From a bacterium (GTDB lineage: Bacteria > CBDUZB01 > JAGLHV01), in the NCBI GenBank assembly GCA_023143305.1, contig JAGLHV010000079.1, positions 1 to 6,519 on the forward strand: 6,519 nucleotides of DNA. Reading direction: 5' to 3'. Shown piece by piece: positions 1 to 6,519 of this stretch (the stretch's first letter is position 1; each line of letters starts with the position of its first letter). A program made the translations under genes and the position numbers. The notes beneath the pieces are model-generated. The model had not been told where the DNA came from and searched no databases. It was given only the letters and a program-made list of their open reading frames with translations.

Positions 1-34
1 TTTCTTCTTCATGCCCTCTTACATCTTCATCCAT
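1..34 (-). CDS. Start of an unidentified gene (5' end only)
   Basis: Eleven codons can be read from an ATG at 32-34 to the window edge, giving MDEDVRGHEEE. The start is well supported: a strong Shine-Dalgarno GGAGGG lies at 42-47 with a 7-base spacer, and a TTGACA promoter candidate lies further upstream at 94-99. The visible N-terminus is acidic and hydrophilic, with no signal peptide or membrane segment. It follows the oxoamine synthase gene on the same strand after a gap of 130 bases that carries its own promoter-like signals, so it may be a separate transcription unit. The product cannot be identified from so few residues. Confidence 0.6.
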   Translation of the reverse strand, partial: MDEDVRGHEEE

Positions 35-41
35 CCTTTTA

Positions 42-47
42 CCCTCC
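42..47 (-). promoter_or_regulatory. Ribosome binding site of the left-edge gene
   Basis: GGAGGG on the minus strand, within AAAAGGAGGG, sits 7 bases before the ATG at 32-34. It is a near-consensus Shine-Dalgarno and is the main support for a gene starting here. Confidence 0.7.
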
Positions 48-71
48 TTTTGATTTTTTCCTTATCTATAT

Positions 72-99
72 AAAATATCACTTTTTATTCATTTGTCAA
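72..99 (-). promoter_or_regulatory. Candidate sigma-70 promoter for the left-edge gene
   Basis: On the minus strand a perfect -35 hexamer TTGACA (94-99) is followed after 16 bases by TATTTT (72-77), a 4 of 6 match to the -10 consensus. A TATATA at 67-72 is a better hexamer but leaves a 21-base spacer. The promoter would drive the gene starting at 34 with a leader of about 30 bases. The -35 is convincing; the exact -10 is uncertain because the stretch is very AT-rich. Confidence 0.5.
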
Positions 100-106
100 T
101 TCTTTT

Positions 107-120
107 TGTAAAATTTTACA
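107..120. promoter_or_regulatory. 14-bp palindrome upstream of a -35 box, possible operator
   Basis: TGTAAAATTTTACA is a perfect inverted repeat of TGTAAAA. It lies 7 bases upstream of the TTGACA at 94-99. A third copy of the half-site, within TTTGTAAAA, occurs at 130-138, 25 bases from the equivalent TTTGTAAAA at 105-113. The symmetry and position suit a binding site for a dimeric regulator. The stem is pure AT apart from two G/C pairs, so it is unlikely to be a terminator. I cannot match it to a named regulator, and chance is possible in such AT-rich DNA. Confidence 0.35.
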
Positions 121-164
121 TAATCAAGGTTTGTAAAAGATTTTTATTACTTACTTTTTTAGCA

Positions 165-1463
165 TTAAGATTTAATATTCCACAATCTTTTCATCCATTT
201 TTTTATCATATTCCTATTTATTTTTTCCCAGAAACGAAACCTTTTTTTGTTTACGGAGGAACAGGTTCCCTTTTTGTTAACGGACGGAATAATACCCAGC
301 TCTCTTCCTACTTCTCCAAAAATTTTTAATACTTTATCTAACTGTTTATCCGTATGTGTAGCCATATTGCTTACCCGAATAAGAGCTCTTCCCGGAGGGA
401 CAGCCGGAGAAACTATCGGGGTAGTAAAGATTCCCAGATCAAAAAGCATGCGCCACATTTGAAAAGCTTTAAAATCATCACCAACAACAATGGGAATAAT
501 AGGAGTATCACTCGTTCCGGTATCAAACCCTAAATTTTTAAACCCTTTCATCATTTTGTGTGTGTTACGCCACAAACGTTTAATTCGGTAATTATCTTTT
601 TTAATTACTTCCAAAGCTGCCATCACCGAAGCCACATTACTGGGAGGAAGGCTGGCGCTAAAAATTAGGGCTCGCGCATTATGTTTAATATAATGAACTA
701 TTGAGTCATTGGCAGCAATAAATCCCCCTACAGAAGCAAAAGCCTTGGAGAATGTTCCCATAATAATATCCACTTCGTCAGTCAGTCCAAAATATTCACA
801 AGTCCCTCTTCCCTGTTTTCCCAAAACCCCTAAGGAATGAGCATCATCTACCATAACCTGAGCATTATATTTCTTAGCTAATCTTACAATTTCAGGAAGA
901 TTAACAATATCCCCTTCCATACTAAAAATACCATCAACAACAATCAACTTTGTCATATCTTTTAAAGGAATTAAAACCCTCTCCAAATCCTGCATATCAT
1001 TATGTTTGAATCTTTTCATCTGTCCAAAAGAAAGCCGGCAGCCATCAATAATACTGGCATGGTCATATTTATCCGTAATTACTGTATCATTCTTTCCAAC
1101 TAACGAAGAAAGAGCACCTAAATTTGCTTGCATTCCTGTAGAAAAAAGTATCGCTTTTTCTTTTCTTACAAATGTAGCTAATTTTTTTTCCAATTCTTCA
1201 TGAATATCCAGGGTCCCATTCAAAAACCGGGAACCAACACAACCCACCCCATACTTCTGGGTTGCCCGAATAGATGATGCTTTTAACCGCCAATAAGAAG
1301 TTAACCCAAGATAGTTATTCGACCCCATCATTATTACTTTTTTCCCTTCAATAATGACTTCCGGATCCTGTCCTGATTCAACCCGACGGAAATAAGGATA
1401 ACATCCTGTAGCCATTACATCTTTCGCAACTGTAAACTTGTCACATTTATCAAAAATATTCAT
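165..1463 (-). CDS. Alpha-oxoamine synthase, serine palmitoyltransferase-like
   Basis: This is a PLP-dependent enzyme of fold type I, in the family that condenses an amino acid with an acyl-CoA or acyl-ACP with loss of CO2 (serine palmitoyltransferase, KBL, BioF, HemA). It has 432 residues from the ATG at 1461-1463. Visible family landmarks are GCYPYFR (20-26), SNNYLGL (48-54), GSRFLNGT (77-84), DHAS with H135, DDAHS (206-210), the Schiff-base lysine K240 in TFSKAF, and IRVSNMATHT (362-371) near the C-terminus. The YPYFR opening and the MATHT segment favour a serine palmitoyltransferase-like enzyme of the first step of sphingolipid synthesis over BioF, but the substrate cannot be fixed from sequence. 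It follows glyS by 42 bases and is probably co-transcribed. After about residue 391 there is an unusual basic, aromatic tail with a short internal repeat (SVNKK twice). A GTG start at 1478, five codons upstream, also has a good Shine-Dalgarno. Confidence 0.85.
   Translation of the reverse strand: MNIFDKCDKFTVAKDVMATGCYPYFRRVESGQDPEVIIEGKKVIMMGSNNYLGLTSYWRLKASSIRATQKYGVGCVGSRFLNGTLDIHEELEKKLATFVRKEKAILFSTGMQANLGALSSLVGKNDTVITDKYDHASIIDGCRLSFGQMKRFKHNDMQDLERVLIPLKDMTKLIVVDGIFSMEGDIVNLPEIVRLAKKYNAQVMVDDAHSLGVLGKQGRGTCEYFGLTDEVDIIMGTFSKAFASVGGFIAANDSIVHYIKHNARALIFSASLPPSNVASVMAALEVIKKDNYRIKRLWRNTHKMMKGFKNLGFDTGTSDTPIIPIVVGDDFKAFQMWRMLFDLGIFTTPIVSPAVPPGRALIRVSNMATHTDKQLDKVLKIFGEVGRELGIIPSVNKKGTCSSVNKKRFRFWEKINRNMIKKWMKRLWNIKS
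242..290 (-). repeat. Short imperfect direct repeat in the oxoamine synthase tail
   Basis: On the plus strand TTTTTGTTTACGGA and TTTTTGTTAACGGA occur about 30 bases apart, differing at one base. Read on the coding strand they give SVNKK twice, at residues 394-398 and 403-407. The repeat looks like a small in-frame duplication in the variable C-terminal extension, outside the conserved catalytic fold. Confidence 0.55.
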
Positions 1464-1468
1464 TTTTT

Positions 1469-1489
1469 CTCCTTTCACTTATTACCTCC
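1469..1489 (-). promoter_or_regulatory. Two stacked ribosome binding sites of the oxoamine synthase gene
   Basis: AAAGGAG at 1469-1475 stands 5 bases before the ATG at 1461-1463. GGAGGT at 1484-1489 stands 5 bases before an in-frame GTG at 1476-1478. Either start is well served; the GTG would add MKGEK. I chose the ATG because it starts directly at the MNIFDKC opening that looks like the family N-terminus. The upstream GGAGGT could instead act as a standby site. Confidence 0.6.
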
Positions 1490-1505
1490 ATTTTTTATTT
1501 TCATA

Positions 1506-3662
1506 TTAATTATTTTTAAACTCTTTTTTACCTTCAATCACTATTTTTGAAAAATCAGCAATTCTTAAGAATAATTCTACAATATTTCTTAATAAAGTCA
1601 ACCGATTATTTCGTAAATCTTCCTTTTCCGCCATTATCTTTACTGAGTCGAAAAAATTATTTATATATTCCTGTAAACTTAATAATACTTTTAACCCCTC
1701 TTCATATTTACTTTCTTTTAATAATTTTTCTGTTTGTCCTTTTACTTTCCGGTTAAAAATTTCCCAGAGTTCCTTTTCTGCAGGTTCTTGCAGTAATTCT
1801 ATATTTACCTCCGCTATAACAAACTCACGGGAACATCCATCATCTTTCTTTACTCTTCCTTCCCTTTCTGCTTGTTTAACAATGTTGTATGCTCTTTTAA
1901 ATAAAGTAATTAATTGTATAAAATCCGGCAAATGCCGAAAACGATGAAGGGTACAAACCCGCTTAAAACTATCTGCTATATCTACAAATTTCACACTTAA
2001 AACAGCATCTATTTCATCGTAACTAAGCTGGAAAGAGGTAAAAGTATTTTCCATTCTTTGATAAAAAAACTGCAATATTTGCTGCTTTAGCAACTTTTGT
2101 TTTTCTTCTTCTAAATTAAAAAGCCCTACCGATGAATTTACCAATTTTCCTAAAGATAAACGCCATCCTTTATCAATCATAATCCTGATAATTCCCTGGG
2201 CACATTTTTTTAAAGCGTAAGGGTCTCCTGAACCGGAAGGAATCAACCCGACACAAAAATTACCGGCAATTGTATCCATTTTATCAGCAATACTTACTAT
2301 TAAAGATTCTACTGTTTGGGGCAACACGCTTTCCAGTGATTGTGGTAAATAATGTTCTCTTATTCCTTTAGATACAATCTCTTCTTCCCCACAATGAAGA
2401 GCATATATTTCTCCCATCACTCCCTCTAACTCAGGAAATTCTTTCACCATTTCAGTAACTAAATCCGCTTTAGACAAAAGGGCAATACGCTTTACCGTGG
2501 ATAGGTTAAAATTTAGCCCTTCCACCTCCCGGGCAATAAATTCGGAAATTTTTATAACTCTTTCGACCTTATTATACAAACTACCCAGTTGTTGATGATA
2601 TACAACTTTTTTAAGTTTTTCTACTTTTTTTACCAGAGGGGTTTTGGTATCTTGCTTAAAATAAAATTCTGCATCCTGAAGACGCGCCACTAATACTTTT
2701 TCCAATCCTTCTCTCAATACTTCTAAATATTCCGAAGTTCCATTGCGCAAAGCAACAAAAAAAGGAAGAAGCTTTTCTTCTTTATCCACTATGCAAAAAT
2801 ATTTTTGATGATGCCGCATACAAGTAATCAGAACTTCTTTAGGTAAATCTAAATATTTTTCCGGAAACTTTCCCAAAATTGCAGTAGGGTATTCCAGAAG
2901 AAAATTTATTTCTTCTACCAGCTTATTATCTTCCAGTATCGTCCCTCCGGTTTTTCTAACAACCTGGGCAATTGCTTTATTAATTATTTTTTTTCTTTCT
3001 TCCATATCCACAATAACACAATTATTTCGCAAAATCTCTTTATATTTTCCGACAAGAGGAATAACTACTTTCTGCCGGGATAAAGCATAAAGCCCATAAG
3101 TATAATTACCTGACTTTATATTTTGAAAAGTAAATTTAACTGTTTTGTTTCCATAAAGGCATAATAACAATCTAATCGGGCGGGCAAAATGGAAATCACT
3201 CCCGGTTATCCATCGCATAGTTCTAGGGAAATTTAACGAAGTAATAATTTGGGGAACAATTTCTGCTAATGCTTTTTTTGTATCTTCCGGTGGTTGTTTC
3301 TTTTTTATACAAATATATTCTCCTTTTTGGGTCTTTTTAACCAACAAATCCTCAATCCCTACCCCATACTTTTTAGCAAAACCAATAGCCACTCCTGTTG
3401 GTACATTGTCTTGATCAAAAGCCCTCTTCTTAGGAGGCCCGTTTATTTCTAACAACCCCTCTTTCCCTTTACAATTTATCTCCTCGATTATAAGTACTAA
3501 CCTTCTGGGAGTAGCATAAACAACCAATTTAGAATAATCAATTCCTCTTTCTTTAAGCTTTTCTTCCATAAGTTTTTGCATTTCTGATAATGCTGGTTTT
3601 ATGTACGTCGCCGGAAACTCTTCTGTTCCTATTTCTAATAAAAAGTCCTTACTTTTTTCCAT
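1506..3662 (-). CDS. glyS: Glycyl-tRNA synthetase beta subunit
   Basis: This is the beta subunit of the bacterial alpha2beta2 glycyl-tRNA synthetase; it binds tRNA(Gly), while the alpha subunit holds the aminoacylation site. The product is 718 residues, slightly longer than E. coli GlyS (about 690). Family landmarks run the full length: [10 protein letters not shown] (8-17), NFPRTMRW (145-152 region), FARPIR (159-164), MRHHQKYF (282-289), [11 protein letters not shown] (325-335), the HD-like region [13 protein letters not shown] (357-369), [15 protein letters not shown] (400-414), [13 protein letters not shown] (474-486), and a C-terminal DALR-type anticodon-binding region ending near LRNNRLTLL (683-691). 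The ATG at 3660-3662 is preferred to the in-frame TTG at 3677 because AAAGGG (3669-3674) sits 6 bases before the ATG and nothing comparable precedes the TTG. It overlaps the end of glyQ by 14 bases, indicating translational coupling. The gene appears intact. Confidence 0.96.
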   Translation of the reverse strand: MEKSKDFLLEIGTEEFPATYIKPALSEMQKLMEEKLKERGIDYSKLVVYATPRRLVLIIEEINCKGKEGLLEINGPPKKRAFDQDNVPTGVAIGFAKKYGVGIEDLLVKKTQKGEYICIKKKQPPEDTKKALAEIVPQIITSLNFPRTMRWITGSDFHFARPIRLLLCLYGNKTVKFTFQNIKSGNYTYGLYALSRQKVVIPLVGKYKEILRNNCVIVDMEERKKIINKAIAQVVRKTGGTILEDNKLVEEINFLLEYPTAILGKFPEKYLDLPKEVLITCMRHHQKYFCIVDKEEKLLPFFVALRNGTSEYLEVLREGLEKVLVARLQDAEFYFKQDTKTPLVKKVEKLKKVVYHQQLGSLYNKVERVIKISEFIAREVEGLNFNLSTVKRIALLSKADLVTEMVKEFPELEGVMGEIYALHCGEEEIVSKGIREHYLPQSLESVLPQTVESLIVSIADKMDTIAGNFCVGLIPSGSGDPYALKKCAQGIIRIMIDKGWRLSLGKLVNSSVGLFNLEEEKQKLLKQQILQFFYQRMENTFTSFQLSYDEIDAVLSVKFVDIADSFKRVCTLHRFRHLPDFIQLITLFKRAYNIVKQAEREGRVKKDDGCSREFVIAEVNIELLQEPAEKELWEIFNRKVKGQTEKLLKESKYEEGLKVLLSLQEYINNFFDSVKIMAEKEDLRNNRLTLLRNIVELFLRIADFSKIVIEGKKEFKNN

Positions 3663-4581
3663 CTTTTTCCCTTTCAAGTTCTATAGTTTTAAGGTATAAT
3701 CGAGCTGACTGGCAGGCTAAATTTCTTATTCGGCCAATAAAGCTAATTCGCTCAGTCACACTCAGTGCTCCTCGAGCATCTAATAAATTAAATATATGTG
3801 AACATTTCATAACAAAATCATAAGCCGGTAAAACCAGATCTTTTTGTAATAATCTCCGGCCTTCCTGTTCGTAAATTTGAAAAAGAGTAAATAACATTTC
3901 TAAATTTGCTTCCTGAAAATTATACTTAGAAAACTGAATTTCATTTAATAATTGTATCTCTCCATATTTAACTTTATCCGACCATAACAATTCAAATACG
4001 TTATCCTGTCTCTGTAAATACATAGCTATCCGCTCTAATCCATAAGTAATTTCACAACTTATGGGATTCAAATCTATACCTCCTATTTGTTGAAAATAGG
4101 TAAATTGAGTAATTTCCATCCCATCTAACTGTACCTCCCAACCCAAACCCCAGGCACCCAGGGTGGGTGATTCCCAATTATCTTCAACAAAACGAATATC
4201 ATGCACTAATGGATCAAGCCCTAACATTTTGAGTGAGCCAAGATAAAGTTCTTGAATGTCTAAAGGGGATGGCTTAATGACTACCTGAAATTGGTAATAA
4301 TGTTGTAGACGATTGGGATTTTCACCATAACGACCATCAGTCGGACGGCGACAGGGTTGTACATAAGCAGCACTCCATGGCTCAGGTCCAATTGACCGTA
4401 AAAATGTGGCTGGATGGAACGTACCTGCACCCATTTCCATATCATAAGGCTGTTGTAACACACAGCCTTTTTCTGCCCAATAGGTTTGCAGTGCGAGGAT
4501 AAGTCCCTGAAAGGTCGTCACATCAAATTGACTGGAAGGGGTACTTTTTTCTAAGCAGTTTTCTAACATTGTTTCTGACAT
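3649..4581 (-). CDS. glyQ: Glycyl-tRNA synthetase alpha subunit (apparently mosaic)
   Basis: This is the catalytic subunit that activates glycine with ATP for tRNA(Gly), partner of the adjacent GlyS. It has 310 residues. Hallmarks are [12 protein letters not shown] (24-35), [19 protein letters not shown] (44-62), [22 protein letters not shown] (from residue 78), [23 protein letters not shown] (from 128), [11 protein letters not shown] (160-170), [13 protein letters not shown] (178-190), and [15 protein letters not shown] (264-278). The open frame is uninterrupted, but codon use changes part way. Arginine up to residue 130 is CGT four times, CGC once and CGG once; after residue 180 it is only AGA, AGG, CGA or CGG in ten codons. 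Isoleucine ATA is absent before residue 166 and common afterwards. The 5' half therefore resembles the genes to its right and the 3' half resembles glyS. The protein has about 17 residues before the point where E. coli GlyQ begins, and no clear Shine-Dalgarno precedes the ATG. Confidence 0.93.
   Translation of the reverse strand: MSETMLENCLEKSTPSSQFDVTTFQGLILALQTYWAEKGCVLQQPYDMEMGAGTFHPATFLRSIGPEPWSAAYVQPCRRPTDGRYGENPNRLQHYYQFQVVIKPSPLDIQELYLGSLKMLGLDPLVHDIRFVEDNWESPTLGAWGLGWEVQLDGMEITQFTYFQQIGGIDLNPISCEITYGLERIAMYLQRQDNVFELLWSDKVKYGEIQLLNEIQFSKYNFQEANLEMLFTLFQIYEQEGRRLLQKDLVLPAYDFVMKCSHIFNLLDARGALSVTERISFIGRIRNLACQSARLYLKTIELEREKDGKK
3669..3674 (-). promoter_or_regulatory. Ribosome binding site deciding the glyS start
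   Basis: AAAGGG lies inside the last codons of glyQ, 6 bases before the ATG at 3660-3662. It decides between this ATG and the in-frame TTG five codons upstream, which has no such site. Confidence 0.65.
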
Positions 4582-4653
4582 TATATCTAACTTTTATTTT
4601 GTTTAAATTATTTTTTTATGACTAAATAGTTAATTATTCTAAAATAACCGCTT

Positions 4654-4659
4654 ATTATA
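4654..4659 (-). promoter_or_regulatory. Candidate -10 box upstream of glyQ
   Basis: A perfect TATAAT on the minus strand lies 72 bases before the glyQ start, inside the 152-base gap after cdd. No good -35 hexamer is found 16-18 bases upstream; the best nearby is TTACAG with a 20-base spacer. The position fits a glyQ promoter with a leader of about 65 bases, but the sequence is AT-rich enough for a chance match. I see no T-box features in the leader. Confidence 0.4.
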
Positions 4660-4724
4660 CCTCAAAATTGTATTAACATCTGTAATTTAAAACGTTATAT
4701 TGAAAGATTATTTTATTAGGTACG

Positions 4725-4742
4725 GCACTATTCTTATAGTGC
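4725..4742 (-). terminator. Hairpin overlapping the cdd stop, possible weak terminator
   Basis: On the minus strand GCACTAT, loop AAGA, ATAGTGC forms a perfect 7-bp stem. It begins within the last codons of cdd and includes the TAA at 4734-4736. The downstream sequence (CGTACCTAATAAAAT) lacks the run of T expected of an intrinsic terminator, so it may instead be a 3' end-stabilising structure. Its position at the end of the deoA-cdd run supports some 3' boundary here. Confidence 0.35.
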
Positions 4743-5135
4743 TTGACCTAAAAATGCAAAAGGAAGTAATTCTGAGATACTATGTTGTTCAATTTCACTG
4801 GCAGAGGTGTAGCTATAAATCTGTGCATCATTCTCGGCTTGTTCAGCAATGACTTGTCGACATGCACCACAAGGGTAGGCTTTTACTAAAATTTTTGTCG
4901 CATTACGTGCCAAAATATGCACTTCACTAATATCGCCTATTTGTACACCTTCAGTAACAGCAGTGTGTAAAGCATTTCTTTCGGCACAAATTGTGGTGGG
5001 ATAGGCGGCTGATTCAACATTCACTCCCTTATAAATATCGCCTGTTTTAGTGACCACAATAGCAGCCACATTAAAACCAGAGTAAGGTGCATAAGATCGT
5101 TCAAGTAAACCTTCTAATTGATGAAAATAATTCAT
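4734..5135 (-). CDS. cdd: Cytidine deaminase (short, tetrameric type)
   Basis: The enzyme hydrolyses cytidine and deoxycytidine to uridine and deoxyuridine plus ammonia in the cytosol. At 133 residues it is of the short homotetrameric type, not the roughly 294-residue dimeric type of E. coli. The zinc site is complete: C50 and the proton-shuttling E52 in the CAERNA motif, with C89 and C92 in PCGACRQ. The substrate-binding NVE (39-41) and the YAPYSGF opening (15-21) are also present. The gene starts 4 bases after the stop of the membrane/GNAT gene, with no strong Shine-Dalgarno, so translational coupling is likely. With deoA two genes upstream it makes a pathway from deoxycytidine to deoxyuridine to uracil plus deoxyribose 1-phosphate. 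Confidence 0.95.
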   Translation of the reverse strand: MNYFHQLEGLLERSYAPYSGFNVAAIVVTKTGDIYKGVNVESAAYPTTICAERNALHTAVTEGVQIGDISEVHILARNATKILVKAYPCGACRQVIAEQAENDAQIYSYTSASEIEQHSISELLPFAFLGQAL

Positions 5136-5139
5136 AAAA

Positions 5140-5757
5140 TTAAGATAATTCCAAAGTATAATGATTATTTTTGGTCAGATGAAATCCCATTTTTTCCAAA
5201 TAGTGACAATGCTCTTTATCATGAGCGGACGCAGAAAACATTTTAATATTTTTTTCTTTAAAAAATTCAGGGTGTTGTTGATAGTAATACTCGCCTAATT
5301 TAAAATCTCTATAACGAGGGATGACATAATCTAATTTAATGGTAAAGATCCCCTCAACATTTAGATGACCCACTAGCACTCCTGCAATGTCATTATCACG
5401 CAACATATAAAATGAAGTATCATGAATGCTTAATTGATCGATACGGATTTGTTTTTCAATATCTGGTTGGTTGATACTTAAAAAATGTTGATAATAATCA
5501 GAATCACTGGACGCATTAATGATCTTAAAATCTTCTTTCGTGGTATAAATTTGATATAGCAAATAGAGATTAATACAGGCAATGCCAATATTCATAAAGA
5601 CCGTTGGCACAGAACCAATTAAATAAGCAAAAATAGCAAATAGTACACAACCAATAAAATTAATGACTCGTAATTTTATAATTGAAGTCATGGTTAAAGA
5701 AATTAATACGACAAAAGAAGCTAAATAGCCAAACCATTCTACCCAATCAAATGCCAT
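5140..5757 (-). CDS. Membrane protein with YgjV-like N-terminus and GNAT-like C-terminus
   Basis: The 205-residue product has two parts. Residues about 8-70 form three hydrophobic segments (roughly 8-26, 32-49, 50-70) with a KLRVINFIGCVLFAIFAYLIG stretch starting at 28, the pattern of small YgjV-type inner membrane proteins. Residues about 110-205 look like an acetyltransferase (GNAT) domain: FYMLRDNDIAGVLVG (116-130), the acyl-CoA loop region PRYRDFKLGEYY (147-158), and the typical terminal HYLEKMGF (185-192). The CoA loop is degenerate relative to R/QxxGxG/A, so activity is uncertain. The ATG at 5755-5757 has AGGA about 9 bases upstream. It lies 24 bases after deoA and 4 before cdd, so it belongs to the same operon, but its substrate and its link with nucleoside salvage are unknown. 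I recognise the architecture as recurring in bacteria but know of no demonstrated function. Confidence 0.75.
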   Translation of the reverse strand: MAFDWVEWFGYLASFVVLISLTMTSIIKLRVINFIGCVLFAIFAYLIGSVPTVFMNIGIACINLYLLYQIYTTKEDFKIINASSDSDYYQHFLSINQPDIEKQIRIDQLSIHDTSFYMLRDNDIAGVLVGHLNVEGIFTIKLDYVIPRYRDFKLGEYYYQQHPEFFKEKNIKMFSASAHDKEHCHYLEKMGFHLTKNNHYTLELS

Positions 5758-5781
5758 AATAATATCCTATCAATAAGTGTC

Positions 5782-6519
5782 TTATTTTACATCATCTAAA
5801 CGAATACGGCGATACACCTGAGGAGCATCATCAACCTGAGATGCCCCACAAATAATTGCTTGTTGAAGCGCACTTTCTGCTTCTTTAAATTGTGCTTCAC
5901 TACGCACATGCACCATTGCAAGAGGACGTTCAGAACTGGCTTCTTCGCCCACAGCAATAAAGTCATTAAAGCCTACGGCAAAATCAATGGCATCGGACGC
6001 ACGACGACGACCGCCACCCATTGAAACTACTGACATACCAATGGCTCGGGTATCCATAGAGTGCACAATGCCTGATTGAGAAGCATACACAGGGCGAATA
6101 ATATCCGCTTTTGCCAGATACTGATCGTAATTTTCAACAAAATCTGCTGGACCTCCTAAAGCCGTGACCATTTTAGCAAAGACTTCAGCAGCTTTACCAT
6201 TATCTAAAACAGCTTGTAATTGTTTACGAGCATCAGGAATATCACTGGCTAAACCACCGAGTACGAGCATTTCACTACACAGTTCCATAGTGACATCATG
6301 TAAACGTGGATTCACATTTTTACAAGTAAGATATTGCACGGCTTCTCGAACTTCTACAGCATTACCGGCACTGCTTGCCAAGACTTGATTCATATTGGTG
6401 AGCAAAGCAGTGGTTTTACAGCCCGCACCATTGGCAACATACACAATACTTTTTGCTAATGCCTCTGATTGCTCATAAGTGGGCATAAATGCACCACTGC
6501 CTGCTTTAACATCCATGAC
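5782..6519 (-). CDS. deoA: Thymidine phosphorylase, C-terminal part (runs off the window)
   Basis: Thymidine phosphorylase cleaves thymidine or deoxyuridine with phosphate to the free base and 2-deoxyribose 1-phosphate. Only the last 245 residues are present; the frame stays open through the right edge, and the family length (about 440) implies some 190 residues lie outside. The visible part starts at [14 protein letters not shown], which contains the lysine corresponding to the base-contacting K190 of E. coli DeoA (from family knowledge). It continues with [19 protein letters not shown] (36-54 region), [11 protein letters not shown] and [10 protein letters not shown], and ends in [11 protein letters not shown]. 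The close match to the E. coli type places it in a proteobacterial lineage. Arginine is CGT/CGC-rich and no AGA was seen. Its ATG at the edge is internal methionine, not a start. Confidence 0.96.
   Translation of the reverse strand, partial: VMDVKAGSGAFMPTYEQSEALAKSIVYVANGAGCKTTALLTNMNQVLASSAGNAVEVREAVQYLTCKNVNPRLHDVTMELCSEMLVLGGLASDIPDARKQLQAVLDNGKAAEVFAKMVTALGGPADFVENYDQYLAKADIIRPVYASQSGIVHSMDTRAIGMSVVSMGGGRRRASDAIDFAVGFNDFIAVGEEASSERPLAMVHVRSEAQFKEAESALQQAIICGASQVDDAPQVYRRIRLDDVK

Noticed and set aside
107..120. The palindrome as an intrinsic terminator after the oxoamine synthase gene
   Set aside because: The stem is almost entirely AT with no loop and no proper T-run, and it sits beside a promoter.
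107..138. A BirA-type biotin operator, suggested by GGTTTGTAA near an oxoamine synthase
   Set aside because: The half-sites do not match the GGTTTACAA / TTGTAAACC pattern, and the enzyme looks more like serine palmitoyltransferase than BioF.
93..462. Plus-strand open frames of 78 and 71 codons near the left edge
   Set aside because: They lie largely antisense to the well-supported oxoamine synthase gene, have no family features and no clear ribosome binding site.
1464..1503. Tiny out-of-frame reading frames of about 9-13 codons between glyS and the oxoamine synthase
   Set aside because: They lack their own ribosome binding sites and arise from an A/G-rich stretch that serves as translation initiation sequence.
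3660..3677. TTG at 3677 as the glyS start
   Set aside because: No Shine-Dalgarno precedes it, while AAAGGG is correctly spaced for the ATG at 3660-3662, which begins just before the conserved LLEIGTEE motif.
4281..4463. A 60-codon minus-strand frame inside glyQ
   Set aside because: It is a shadow of the conserved glyQ reading frame in another phase and resembles no protein family.
4582..4733. A T-box riboswitch before glyQ
   Set aside because: The gap is only 152 bases and very AT-rich, and I see neither the conserved T-box sequence nor an antiterminator and terminator pair.
6164..6388. A 74-codon plus-strand frame opposite deoA
   Set aside because: It is antisense to strongly conserved DeoA sequence, and its composition is explained by the codons of that gene.

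Overview
All supported genes in this window lie on the minus strand, so transcription runs from the right edge to the left edge. In that order the genes are: the 3' part of deoA (thymidine phosphorylase), a membrane protein with a GNAT-like C-terminal domain, cdd (cytidine deaminase), then glyQ and glyS (glycyl-tRNA synthetase alpha and beta subunits), an alpha-oxoamine synthase resembling serine palmitoyltransferase, and the first codons of one more gene at the left edge.

The right part (about 4582-6519) looks gammaproteobacterial. DeoA is of the E. coli type, arginine is mainly CGT/CGC, and Shine-Dalgarno sequences are weak or absent except for a modest AGGA before the membrane protein gene. 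deoA, the membrane/GNAT gene and cdd are tightly spaced and probably form a pyrimidine (deoxy)nucleoside salvage operon. A 152-base gap carrying a 7-bp hairpin and a TATAAT box separates this operon from glyQ.

The left part (1 to about 4100) reads like a different low-GC, non-proteobacterial, probably anaerobic bacterium; I cannot name the phylum. Its genes are A-rich on the coding strand, use AGA/CGA/CGG for arginine and ATA for isoleucine, and have strong purine-rich Shine-Dalgarno sequences. glyQ and glyS overlap by 14 bases, and the oxoamine synthase follows 42 bases after glyS, so the three look co-transcribed. A TTGACA promoter with a 14-bp palindrome just upstream precedes the left-edge gene.

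The most notable observation is that the change of style falls inside glyQ, near its most conserved stretch (about 4090-4195). The 5' half matches the right-hand genes in codon use and reads like a gammaproteobacterial GlyQ. The 3' half matches glyS and its neighbour. The simplest explanation is a metagenomic assembly chimera joined at conserved sequence; a true in-frame recombination is the less likely alternative. Inferences that link the two halves, such as a shared operon or a single host, should therefore not be trusted until the join is verified. I found no RNA gene, CRISPR array, insertion sequence or convincing new system.
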